Below, in pieces: positions 1 through 6,266 of a DNA stretch of 9,253 bases. Every line of letters starts with the position of its first letter. Position 1 is the first letter of the stretch. Under the pieces are notes generated by a model, which was not told where the DNA came from, did no database searches, and saw only the letters and a list, made by a program, of their open reading frames with translations. Where the stretch lies: NCBI GenBank assembly GCA_001798265.1, contig MGRR01000074.1, positions 1,477 to 10,729 of the forward strand, written 5' to 3'. A program made the translations under genes and the position numbers. This stretch comes from Deltaproteobacteria bacterium RIFCSPHIGHO2_12_FULL_43_9. GTDB lineage: Bacteria; Bdellovibrionota; O2-12-FULL-43-9.

Positions 1-821
1 ACCTCAATCGTTTCATCCTTGCTGACCATGCTAGACATGGCACAGCCATATTTACATTTAATTTTCTCAGCTTCGTTGTTTGGGGTTCGAAGTCCCACGG
101 CTATGTCGTTGGTGATGTGATTTCCGCCCAAGGAGAGGACGGCTGTATGGACAAGGGCGCCACCTGAGAAGAGCGCTATGTCCGTTGTGCCACCACCAAT
201 GTCTACAATGGCAACCCCAAGCTCCTTCTCATCCTTTGTTAAGACCGCGGCAGATGAGGCAAGTTGTTGGAGGACTATGTCGCCAACATTCAGTCCGGCC
301 GAATTACAGCATTTGATTATATTTTGTGCAGACGATATTGCTCCTGTGACTATATGTACCTTTGCTTCAAGCCTTACCCCCGACATTCCGAGGGGTTCCT
401 TGATGCCATCCTGGTCATCAATGATGTATTCCTGTGGGATTATGTGGATAACCTCCCTGTCCAGTGGGATTGCCACTGCTTTTGCCGCATCGATTACTCT
501 TTGTATATCGGATTTTTGGACCTCGCGGTCTTTTAGGGCGACTACTCCATGAGAATTAAAGCCCTTAATGTGGCCACCAGCAATGCCTGTGTAAACGGTG
601 TTGATTTCCACACCTGACATCAGCTCTGCCTCTTCAATGGCCTTTTTTATTGATTCTACGGTGGATTCTATGTTTATTACGACCCCCTTTCGGAGGCCGG
701 ATGAGGGGTGGGTGCCAACTCCAATTATGTTTATGCCATCTTCAGCTATCTCTCCTACAATGGCACAAATCTTTGTGGTTCCTATATCTAAGCCAACCAC
801 CAAATTGTTTTGTTTAGCCAT
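1..821 (-). CDS. ftsA: Cell division protein FtsA, 3' end cut by window edge
   Basis: FtsA is the actin-like ATPase that tethers FtsZ polymers to the inner membrane and recruits late divisome proteins. The first 273 codons are present (family length is about 410-420), so the C-terminal part and membrane-targeting helix lie outside the window. Visible motifs are the phosphate-1 loop GLDIGTTKICAIVGE near residues 10-24, IVDIGGGTTDIALF (phosphate 2) near 205-218, and LGGNHITNDIA near 231-241. The last part, KIKCKYGCAMSSMVSKDE, matches the FtsA KxxYG segment. The regions between the two phosphate loops contain the FtsA-specific 1C/SHS2 portion. ATG at 821 is the only suitable start before the GLDIGTT motif. 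The gene lies 62 bases after ftsQ. The only purine-rich ribosome-binding candidate (AAGG) sits 13 bases upstream, in a hairpin loop. Identity is certain from motifs and from its place after ftsQ. Confidence 0.97.
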   Translation of the reverse strand, partial: MAKQNNLVVGLDIGTTKICAIVGEIAEDGINIIGVGTHPSSGLRKGVVINIESTVESIKKAIEEAELMSGVEINTVYTGIAGGHIKGFNSHGVVALKDREVQKSDIQRVIDAAKAVAIPLDREVIHIIPQEYIIDDQDGIKEPLGMSGVRLEAKVHIVTGAISSAQNIIKCCNSAGLNVGDIVLQQLASSAAVLTKDEKELGVAIVDIGGGTTDIALFSGGALVHTAVLSLGGNHITNDIAVGLRTPNNEAEKIKCKYGCAMSSMVSKDETIE

Positions 822-827
822 GGGAGG

Positions 828-847
828 GTCTTTTCCTTAAAAAAGAC
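828..847 (-). promoter_or_regulatory. Hairpin in ftsA leader with Shine-Dalgarno-like AAGG in its loop
   Basis: Read on the minus strand, GTCTTTT-TTAAGG-AAAAGAC forms a perfect 7-bp stem with a 6-base loop. It ends 6 bases before the ftsA ATG at 821. The only Shine-Dalgarno-like bases near the start (AAGG) are in the loop. The stem is AT-rich, so the structure would be only moderately stable. A role in setting FtsA translation is an inference. Confidence 0.35.
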
Positions 848-883
848 TACCTGTAGAATAGCTAAAACCCCTTCTAGAAAAGG

Positions 884-1687
884 TTACTGGGAATTTTTGA
901 GCTTGACAACTACTTTTTTGCTATAGTTTAGGTCAATTTGACGCGCATTGAGTTGACGATTTTGAAGATCGCCCAAAACAAGTTTGAGACGATAAAGTTG
1001 ATCTTTTATCGAGCGGGTATCACCAAGAATTTTTATGGCCGGAGAAATGGTGTAAAAAGTCAGGCGGTTATCCTCAAAATGAAGTTCCCCTATCTGTGAT
1101 GTCGGTATTACTTTTTGCCCCTCAGGGCTGTTAAGAATCGATAAAGCATTGCGAATATAAGGCTCTTCTTTTGACGCAAGCCCTGAAATAATAGGCAGAT
1201 CTGTCTCCTCACCAGCAGAGAGGGCTTTAATGATCTCCCCATCCCTTGTTATAAAGTATGGCGCGTCATAAAGTACTACCGCGTACGCCTGTTTTTCCTG
1301 AATTGTAATTCTTAAAGTGCCTGGAAGAATCCTTCGCAAACGCAAACTCTTCACCCATGGATTCTTTTTTATCCGCCGATCTACATTGTTCAGGTTTATT
1401 GTTAAAATATTTATGTTTTTATCAACACTGGCCAATTCCATAACGCTTGCTTCCGTAAGACGATTAACCCCATAGACCTCGATCTGTTGAAGGGAGAAAA
1501 ATGATGTTGTCCGGAGATAGTTAAGGGTTAATTTTACCCCCTCCTGGAGCGCTAAAATAATCAGAAATAGCGAGACGACATAAAGGGTGGTCCGGCTGAG
1601 TATAATTATTGCCGATCTATTAATGTGACTTTTTATAAGCCTTTTTCTGTGTATTTTTTGAAGCGATCTGAGGCGTTCATATTCCAT
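884..1687 (-). CDS. ftsQ: Cell division protein FtsQ (DivIB family)
   Basis: FtsQ is a bitopic inner-membrane protein that links early and late divisome parts and binds FtsB/FtsL in the periplasm. The protein has a basic cytoplasmic N-terminus (SLQKIHRKRLIKSHINR), one membrane segment at about residues 25-47 (AIIILSRTTLYVVSLFLIIL), then a POTRA-like region beginning FFSLQQIEVYGVNRLTEASV and continuing through NPWVKSLRLRRILPGTLRITI, which is the typical FtsQ pattern of 'hydrophobic-GN-x-L' followed by 'P-x-V-x-x-hydrophobic-R-P'. The C-terminal beta domain follows. I chose ATG 1687 (267 residues). A TTG at 1711 would add eight residues but has no ribosome-binding site, whereas the ATG follows a purine-rich AAAGAGAAAAAG stretch. 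It overlaps the end of ddl by 11 bases, suggesting translational coupling. Confidence 0.93.
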   Translation of the reverse strand: MEYERLRSLQKIHRKRLIKSHINRSAIIILSRTTLYVVSLFLIILALQEGVKLTLNYLRTTSFFSLQQIEVYGVNRLTEASVMELASVDKNINILTINLNNVDRRIKKNPWVKSLRLRRILPGTLRITIQEKQAYAVVLYDAPYFITRDGEIIKALSAGEETDLPIISGLASKEEPYIRNALSILNSPEGQKVIPTSQIGELHFEDNRLTFYTISPAIKILGDTRSIKDQLYRLKLVLGDLQNRQLNARQIDLNYSKKVVVKLKNSQ

Positions 1688-2747
1688 CGCGCTTTTTCTC
1701 TTTGCGCTCAATTGCGTGCGTTATAATTCTATCCAGCAACTGCGAAAAGCTTATACCGGCGGCCTTGGCCCCTTGTGGCAAAAGGGAGGTCTCTGTCATG
1801 CCGGGGAGTGTGTTCGTCTCCAGAGCGTAAGGTATCCCGTTTTTTAAAATGAAATCTGTCCTTGAGAATCCCTCACATCGTAGAATTTGATGCGCTTTGA
1901 CGGCAAATTCCTGCACCATCTTTGTGCTTTTTTGGTCAATGCGCGCGGGGGTTATCTCCTCTGATCCCCCTTTTTTGTATTTTGCTTCATAGGTAAAAAA
2001 TGTTGAGACCTTTGGGATAATCTCGGTTACAGGCAGTGGTATAATGCCTTCCTTTACTGATTCCAAAACACCGCAGGTTAACTCAACCCCCTTAATAAAT
2101 TCCTCAAAAATTATTTCATCACCGTATGAGAATGCGAGTTTAATGGCTTCATTTAGCTCTGTCTCTTTTTCCACAATAGAAATCCCGACCGTTGAGCCCT
2201 GGCTTGTCGGTTTTACGACGACAGGAAATCCGAGAGAGGTTTTTATTTTTGAATCCAGGGTTTCTTTTGTCCTGCTAAATTCTTTATTAGACAGGTGTAT
2301 GAATTTTGGCACAGGTATCTTGTGAAAGGAAAAAATCTCCAGAGCTTTTGGTTTGTCGATTGCAAGGGCACTACCTAAAACGCCCGATCCGGTATAGTTT
2401 ATTTTAGCTATCTCAAGGCACCCCTGCAGGGTTCCATCTTCGCCATAGGGGCCATGAATTATTATAAAGACAACGTCCACCTCTTCTTCGATCAGTCTTG
2501 AGAGCGCGCTTCCCAATGGTAGGGCGGGTGTTTCAGGATCTAGTTTTTTTATAAGCTCTTCGGCGCTTCCATCCTTGATTTGCCGGGAATAGTACCCCTT
2601 CGGAATCTGCCATCTCCCATCCTTCGAGATTATCACAGGTTTAACAGAGTATTTTTTAAGGTCGATATTTTTACAGACCTGCACGCCAGAATCGAGAGAT
2701 ACCTTATATTCCGGGGATGGACCCCCCATTAATACGGCAACACGCAT
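1677..2747 (-). CDS. ddl: D-alanine--D-alanine ligase
   Basis: Ddl joins two D-alanines with ATP in the cytoplasm, giving the dipeptide that MurF adds to UDP-MurNAc-tripeptide. At 356 residues it is full length. Motifs in order: MGGPSPEYKVSLDSG (7-21), HGPYGEDGTLQG near 99-110, YTGSGVLGSALAIDK, the ATP-grasp strand FPVVVKPTSQGSTVGIS, EEFIKGVELTCGVL, YEAKY in the omega loop, GFSRTDFIL, and the metal-binding ALETNTLPGMTETSLLP. The tyrosine after AK in YEAKY is the residue that in E. coli DdlB (Tyr216) favours D-Ala over D-lactate, so ordinary D-Ala-D-Ala synthesis is expected. The ATG shares its A with the murB TAA stop (TAATG) and follows the strong site AGAGGAG. It is embedded in the dcw operon between murB and ftsQ. 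Confidence 0.97.
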   Translation of the reverse strand: MRVAVLMGGPSPEYKVSLDSGVQVCKNIDLKKYSVKPVIISKDGRWQIPKGYYSRQIKDGSAEELIKKLDPETPALPLGSALSRLIEEEVDVVFIIIHGPYGEDGTLQGCLEIAKINYTGSGVLGSALAIDKPKALEIFSFHKIPVPKFIHLSNKEFSRTKETLDSKIKTSLGFPVVVKPTSQGSTVGISIVEKETELNEAIKLAFSYGDEIIFEEFIKGVELTCGVLESVKEGIIPLPVTEIIPKVSTFFTYEAKYKKGGSEEITPARIDQKSTKMVQEFAVKAHQILRCEGFSRTDFILKNGIPYALETNTLPGMTETSLLPQGAKAAGISFSQLLDRIITHAIERKEKKRDGI

Positions 2748-3661
2748 TATATCTCCTCTAAACGCAGGATCTCTTCACTTAATTCCACACCGAATTTTTG
2801 ATGGACCATCTTCTTTACATGGGCTATCAGTGAATTTATATCCTTTGACGATGCGCTACCCAGGTTAACAATGAAATTTGCATGTAATACGCTTACCTGT
2901 GCATCTCCTATTTTAAAGCCCTTTAAGCCTGCTGCCTCTATCAGCCTTCCGGCATAATCCCCCTTGGGGTTTTTGAATGTAGAACCGCAACTCGGAAAGG
3001 TTAAGGGCTGCGTCTCTTTCCGTTTGGTCATAAAGGTATTGACCCTCTCTTTCATCTCCTCAGAAGGACCAATTCTGGATCTGAGTACGCATTCAACAAT
3101 CACCCCATGCCGGATTCCGGTTCTATATCCGAATTTTATAGAATTTTTCTCAAGAAGAATCAGGTTTCCCTCCCTGTCAATCAGGGAGACAGATTCAGTG
3201 ACCGCATCAAAAGCCCCCTCACTTGTCCCGGCATTCATCGCTAGTCCACCACCTATTGTTCCCGGGATCCCGGCGAGAAAGATGAGGTCGATCAATCCAT
3301 GATGCATGGCGTATTGAAGTAGTTTATATTTTGAAGCCCCTGCTCCCACCTTTAATAGAACCGAGTCAGAATGCTTCCCAAATTCTTCTATTTGTTCGAA
3401 ACAGTGTTTTAGATTGATTACCACCCCCTTATATCCTTCGTCAGGGGCAAGAACATTAGATCCATTTCCTATCACGGCGTACGGAATGTTCGCGCTTCTG
3501 AGTCTCTTTATCAGATCGGCAAGACTCCCGATCTCCTTTGGAAAAACCATTGCGGAAGCTGGGCCACCAACCCTCCAGCTTGTGTGTTTTGACAGAGGTT
3601 CGTTTAGCGCCACCTCGCCACTGAAGCCAGCAAAAAGTGATTTATCGATACCATTAATCAA
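2747..3661 (-). CDS. murB: UDP-N-acetylenolpyruvoylglucosamine reductase MurB
   Basis: MurB is the FAD enzyme that reduces UDP-GlcNAc-enolpyruvate with NADPH to UDP-MurNAc. The 304-residue length fits the short (type II) form. Motifs: HTSWRVGGPA (26-35), GNGSNVLAPDEGYKG (65-79), GIPGTIGGGLAMNAG (131-145), YR at 179-180 (catalytic Arg), GSTFKNP at 226-232 with the proton-donating Ser227, then LHANFIVN, and a C-terminal SEEILRLEE holding the conserved Glu (297 by alignment to E. coli Glu325). The start is TTG at 3661, overlapping the TGA of the murC remnant as TTGA. AAGGG lies 8 bases upstream as ribosome-binding site, and no ATG in this frame lies nearby. Downstream it abuts ddl. The gene is intact, but its natural upstream partner murC is displaced by about 3.3 kb, so its transcription must now begin elsewhere. 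Confidence 0.97.
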   Translation of the reverse strand: MINGIDKSLFAGFSGEVALNEPLSKHTSWRVGGPASAMVFPKEIGSLADLIKRLRSANIPYAVIGNGSNVLAPDEGYKGVVINLKHCFEQIEEFGKHSDSVLLKVGAGASKYKLLQYAMHHGLIDLIFLAGIPGTIGGGLAMNAGTSEGAFDAVTESVSLIDREGNLILLEKNSIKFGYRTGIRHGVIVECVLRSRIGPSEEMKERVNTFMTKRKETQPLTFPSCGSTFKNPKGDYAGRLIEAAGLKGFKIGDAQVSVLHANFIVNLGSASSKDINSLIAHVKKMVHQKFGVELSEEILRLEEI

Positions 3662-3837
3662 GAAGGGAGCCCTTTTTCCTCTAATAGATTTAAAATCTCG
3701 GGACCGGTCTTTGAGATATCTCCGGCGCCCATAGTTATAACAATGTCATTTTTCTTGAGGAGTGGCCAGAGGGTCTTTGGGATATCAACCAGAACTAATG
3801 TTTTTATCGCAAGCGCCACTCTATGATTCACCAGCAT
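3658..3837 (-). pseudogene. Detached 3' end of murC fused to an insert-derived ATG (59-codon frame)
   Basis: Reading towards murB, codons 17-58 of this frame encode the last conserved part of MurC (VDIPKTLWPLLKKND, then VITMGAGDISKTGPEILNL), identical in protein to residues 421-462 of the complete MurC encoded at 7002-8402. It ends with Ser and TGA. It lacks all catalytic parts, so it cannot be a ligase. The first 16 residues (MLVNHRVALAIKTLVL) are encoded by the inserted block, which happens to supply an in-frame ATG with no stop before the junction at 3790/3791. No good ribosome-binding site precedes that ATG. The TGA overlaps the murB TTG (TTGA). The likely origin is the original chromosomal murC 3' end, cut off by the insertion. 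Whether it is translated, and helps murB translation by coupling, is an inference. Confidence 0.85.
3663..3790. repeat. Direct repeat copy A: murC 3' end next to murB
   Basis: This 128-base segment matches 7016-7143 in the same orientation, 126 of 128 bases. The two differences are c/t at 3670/7023 and c/t at 3709/7062, read on the coding strand as GGG/GGA (Gly) and AAG/AAA (Lys), both synonymous. Similarity stops abruptly at both ends. Copy A sits at the murB-proximal border of the inserted block. Confidence 0.97.
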
Positions 3838-3911
3838 TTTAATTTAATCATTACACCGCTAGCAACAGCGTGATATTACAGTCCTTTTTGTTATTAAGAA
3901 AATGCTGATAA

Positions 3912-3938
3912 GATACAACGTATCATTTAATATGATAC
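3912..3938. promoter_or_regulatory. Nested GATAC/GTATC palindromes upstream of the murC remnant and murB
   Basis: On the plus strand the order is GATAC-aac-GTATC, then GTATCAT-TTAAT-ATGATAC sharing the middle arm. The second is a 7-bp perfect inverted repeat with a 5-base centre (3920-3938). The cluster lies about 75-100 bases before the ATG of the remnant frame and about 250 bases before murB. Such spacing suits a repressor or activator site, but no regulator is encoded nearby, and AT-rich palindromes also arise by chance. Confidence 0.35.
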
Positions 3939-3963
3939 ATAGATGTTGGGGTATATCTTATAG

Positions 3964-4002
3964 ATTCCGGCCTTCACCGGAATGGGTACTCACTGGAATG
4001 AC
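3964..4002. repeat. ATTCCGG hairpin repeat, dispersed-repeat type
   Basis: ATTCCGG-ccttca-CCGGAAT (3964-3983) is a perfect 7-bp stem with a 6-base loop, followed by a degenerate half (cactggaatgac, 3991-4002). Read on minus it begins GTCATTCCAGTG and contains CATTCCGGTGAAGGCCGGAATC. This is the style of short palindromic repeats (GTCATTCC...GGAATCC) scattered between genes in many Gram-negative genomes. Only one unit is in the window, so its being a family repeat is inferred from resemblance. Confidence 0.5.
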
Positions 4003-4333
4003 CGCTGCATTAAATTCTTTAATACCCACTTTTGCTATTATTGAAAGCGCTTGGTTCAAATCACAGCCTATATCTTTATCCGCCACATCATGTTTCTGAA
4101 GAATAATTGTATAAGAATAAAAGCCACCAACGAATACTACATCATACTGAATAGGCCCCCATTTCGAACGGACACTCAAATCTGGTATACGGCTAGGGAA
4201 GAAGTGTCGGATGGACGTGAAGCAAGAGAGTTCAAACCGAAGGAAGAGGGTTTTGTTGCACTACGATTTTTTCACGGAGTATTTCGTCCAATAAGCCAAA
4301 CTTCATAATCGATATGTTTAACAAATACTTGCT

Positions 4334-4355
4334 AAAAAATGGTTGCATTATGCAA
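4334..4355 (-). terminator. Possible weak terminator after the secreted-protein gene
   Basis: Six bases after the TAA of the secreted-protein gene, minus strand reads TTGCATAATGCAA, a 13-base palindrome, then CCA and six T. The stem is short (four pairs with a five-base loop) and has few G-C pairs, so termination would be inefficient. Leaky read-through towards murB is possible. Confidence 0.3.
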
Positions 4356-4360
4356 GGCTT

Positions 4361-5899
4361 TTAAAATGGAACACGAGAAATTGACGAAGGTGTGGCTGTA
4401 ACTTGGTATAGTTCACCATAAAGGTCGGTTGGAGTAAGTGAAAAATTAATATTTGTAAATTCAATATTCGAAGAAGGCGCACCAGCAGAGTCCGTGTGAA
4501 TTGTCAAATTAGTCGGGGTTGAGTTCATACACCTAGAGATAAGACTATTAGCATCAGTCCCTCCGATTATAATGGACTTCAGATTCATTGCTAAATAACT
4601 TCCATTTTTAATTCCTAAAATTAACTCATTGCTCAGGTTGTTGAATCCAATTTCACTGATCTCCATATCTGTAAAAGCACCCAGCGACATTGCATCGGTG
4701 TAACTGCGTTGATTAGTAATAGAAGGTGGTAGCGAAGGTGAAGGATAAGAGACACTAATTACACGATCGATGTGACCAACAAATATATTCCAGGAATCAT
4801 CTTTAGCGAGAGCTGTTATATCCTTAATATTTTGGCCGGTTACAGGGTCATATAAATAGGTGATGTCAACAGGTGCTATTTTCCCTCCTCCTGCTCTCCT
4901 ACCAGGTGATCGTCGAACTCTCAGAATAGCACTTTCAGCGATAGTTACGCCATCAGTCTTAAAATCAAACTGTACATAGGTAACATCCTTGTCCGATATA
5001 AGCTTCGAAATCACATTTTGGCTACAATATGCTCCCGCTCTTCTATCGCCAATCATAAAAGCATTTATAAAATTTAAATTATTATCAAGTGCAATAACAT
5101 ACGACTTCATTACACCCGGATGACCACAAAAACGGGGAGAATATTGGTAGGAGAGAGAGATTGCCAACAGATATCCACTAGAGTCCTTTGAAACAGAAGT
5201 TACGTGATACGCATGTGGAGCTCCCGAAGTAGTTAATTCTGGAGGCATGTCTATTTTCATAATATTTAGCAAAGGAGAAATTCTTGGATACCTGGAATTG
5301 GCAAGCTTCCCAACAAAGAATCCTACATGTCCCCCAGCTAAATCTTTTATCTCTCCCGCAATTGTAATTTCTCGTGTAATGCTGTCAAAATGAGATGCGG
5401 TGATTCTTTCATTAAAAGCACTAGGGGCAGGAGAGTAGTCTAAGGCCATTGATTTAGCTAATGTTCCATTTGCATTTATTATTGCGTAGTAAGCACTCTC
5501 TCGCCAATTAACGTATCCAGTAACAAGGTTCCTCGCAACCGTTGGTGAACTGCTTATTGAAATAACTGAACCAGATGGATAAACTGGGCCAGGCGGGAAA
5601 ATTGTCCGGCTTATTTTTTGTAGTGGATAAGCAAGTTGTAAACTACTATCAAGGCGACCGATGAACATTTCATTGGGGTAGGGGTACGCCTCATAGCCAT
5701 TAAAGAATGTTCCATTACTTGCTGTAGTAGCTAAACCGGTTATCGCATCGCGTGTACCAGGAATAAACAAACCACAGTAGGCGCTGCAAATTTCTGGGAG
5801 CAATGTAAGAAAAAACACAAAACCCAACACCAAGTGGAAACGCCTAAACTTACTGATCTTTCGATCGCAGCCTAAACGAGGCCCAACTCCTAAGAACAT
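4361..5899 (-). CDS. Secreted protein of unknown family, likely beta-rich
   Basis: I do not recognise this protein of 512 residues. It starts with a long basic region (GCDRKISKFRRF), a hydrophobic core (LVLGFVFFLTLLPEI) and a signal peptidase I site CSA before YCGLF, so it is probably exported to the periplasm or beyond. The mature part is rich in alternating short hydrophobic segments with Asp/Asn/Gly turns (for example FIGRLDSSLQLAYPL, GFFVGKLANSRYP, YVIALDNNLNFINAF, WNIFVGHIDRVISVSY), which suggests repeated beta blades, perhaps a propeller. That is an inference. Four mature cysteines could form two disulfides. I chose ATG 5899 because AAGGAG lies 10 bases upstream; a GTG at 5944 would extend it by 15 residues without a ribosome-binding site. 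It lies within the inserted block, divergent from the lipoprotein gene and on the same strand as murB, so its transcript might read into murB. Confidence 0.75.
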   Translation of the reverse strand: MFLGVGPRLGCDRKISKFRRFHLVLGFVFFLTLLPEICSAYCGLFIPGTRDAITGLATTASNGTFFNGYEAYPYPNEMFIGRLDSSLQLAYPLQKISRTIFPPGPVYPSGSVISISSSPTVARNLVTGYVNWRESAYYAIINANGTLAKSMALDYSPAPSAFNERITASHFDSITREITIAGEIKDLAGGHVGFFVGKLANSRYPRISPLLNIMKIDMPPELTTSGAPHAYHVTSVSKDSSGYLLAISLSYQYSPRFCGHPGVMKSYVIALDNNLNFINAFMIGDRRAGAYCSQNVISKLISDKDVTYVQFDFKTDGVTIAESAILRVRRSPGRRAGGGKIAPVDITYLYDPVTGQNIKDITALAKDDSWNIFVGHIDRVISVSYPSPSLPPSITNQRSYTDAMSLGAFTDMEISEIGFNNLSNELILGIKNGSYLAMNLKSIIIGGTDANSLISRCMNSTPTNLTIHTDSAGAPSSNIEFTNINFSLTPTDLYGELYQVTATPSSISRVPF

Positions 5900-6266
5900 A
5901 AGCACCACGCTCCTTCCGACCCCCATTGTACTGCGGAAAGCCACTTTAATAGAATTTAAAAATCGTTAAGATAACTTCCTCCATCTTTGCAGTAAAACAT
6001 GATCAAAGGTTTTGTGTGCAATAATTTAGCCATCAAGTTTACGACGTGTCTTGTATCCCGGATTCTAATAGCAAATAACTACTAACTGACTGTTCTAATT
6101 AGTAATTCTATGCCTTGCTGCCTTTAGCCACGACCAATTCATCTACATGCGCAGTCTTTTCAACACTACAACTATCTGAAAACGAGGCATTTTTTTTGCT
6201 AAATTTGGAACGCGTTTTGCAGTTCTTTATTCCTGATAAAGAGACTAAGTATTTTTGGAGGTGAGT
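5900..6266. other. Divergent intergenic region between the two exported-protein genes
   Basis: This 367-base region separates the starts of the minus-strand secreted protein and the plus-strand lipoprotein, so it should hold promoters for both. It is AT-rich with an eight-T run at 6190-6197. It includes AAGGAG (5910-5915 on minus) for the secreted protein. A GGAGGAA lies further upstream on minus (around 5966-5975) with no sensible start after it. I see no gene, tRNA or strong hairpin here. Confidence 0.55.
6205..6233 (+). promoter_or_regulatory. Weak candidate promoter for the lipoprotein gene
   Basis: TTGGAA (6205-6210) and TATTCC (6228-6233) are separated by 17 bases, about 34 bases before the lipoprotein ATG, with an eight-T run just upstream. 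The -35 box matches 4 of 6 consensus bases and the -10 only 3 of 6, so this is a guess based mainly on spacing and position. Confidence 0.2.

Larger units (their letters stand above)
3838..4360. other. Non-coding stretch of the inserted block, no convincing gene
   Basis: About 520 bases separate the secreted-protein gene from the murC remnant. Two overlapping small frames exist (73 codons on minus, 3958-4179; 85 codons on plus, 4051-4308). Neither has a ribosome-binding site, domain or composition that supports it, and the minus one ends inside a hairpin repeat. The stretch holds the GATAC/GTATC palindromes (3912-3938) and an ATTCCGG hairpin (3964-3983). A promoter for murB-ddl-ftsQ-ftsA would be expected here, but I found no box pair that I would defend. 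Confidence 0.6.

Noticed and set aside
2680..2747. Possible loss of a catalytic glutamate in the Ddl N-terminal motif (PEYKVS instead of xEREVS)
   Set aside because: By alignment with E. coli DdlB, the catalytic Glu15 is the first Glu of the motif, which is retained here as Glu13; the Lys replaces a less conserved position.
3958..4179. 73-codon minus-strand frame in the block
   Set aside because: It has no ribosome-binding site and no domain, and its C-terminus (PVSTHSGEGRNL) is simply the translation of the ATTCCGG hairpin repeat.
4051..4308. 85-codon plus-strand frame overlapping the previous one
   Set aside because: No ribosome-binding site and no recognisable protein; it overlaps another equally unsupported frame, so neither is convincing.
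4313..4327. GTTAAAC on the minus strand as an integron attC core (GTTRRRY)
   Set aside because: No matching RYYYAAC partner or attC-like folded arm nearby, and the two cargo genes point in opposite directions, unlike integron cassettes.
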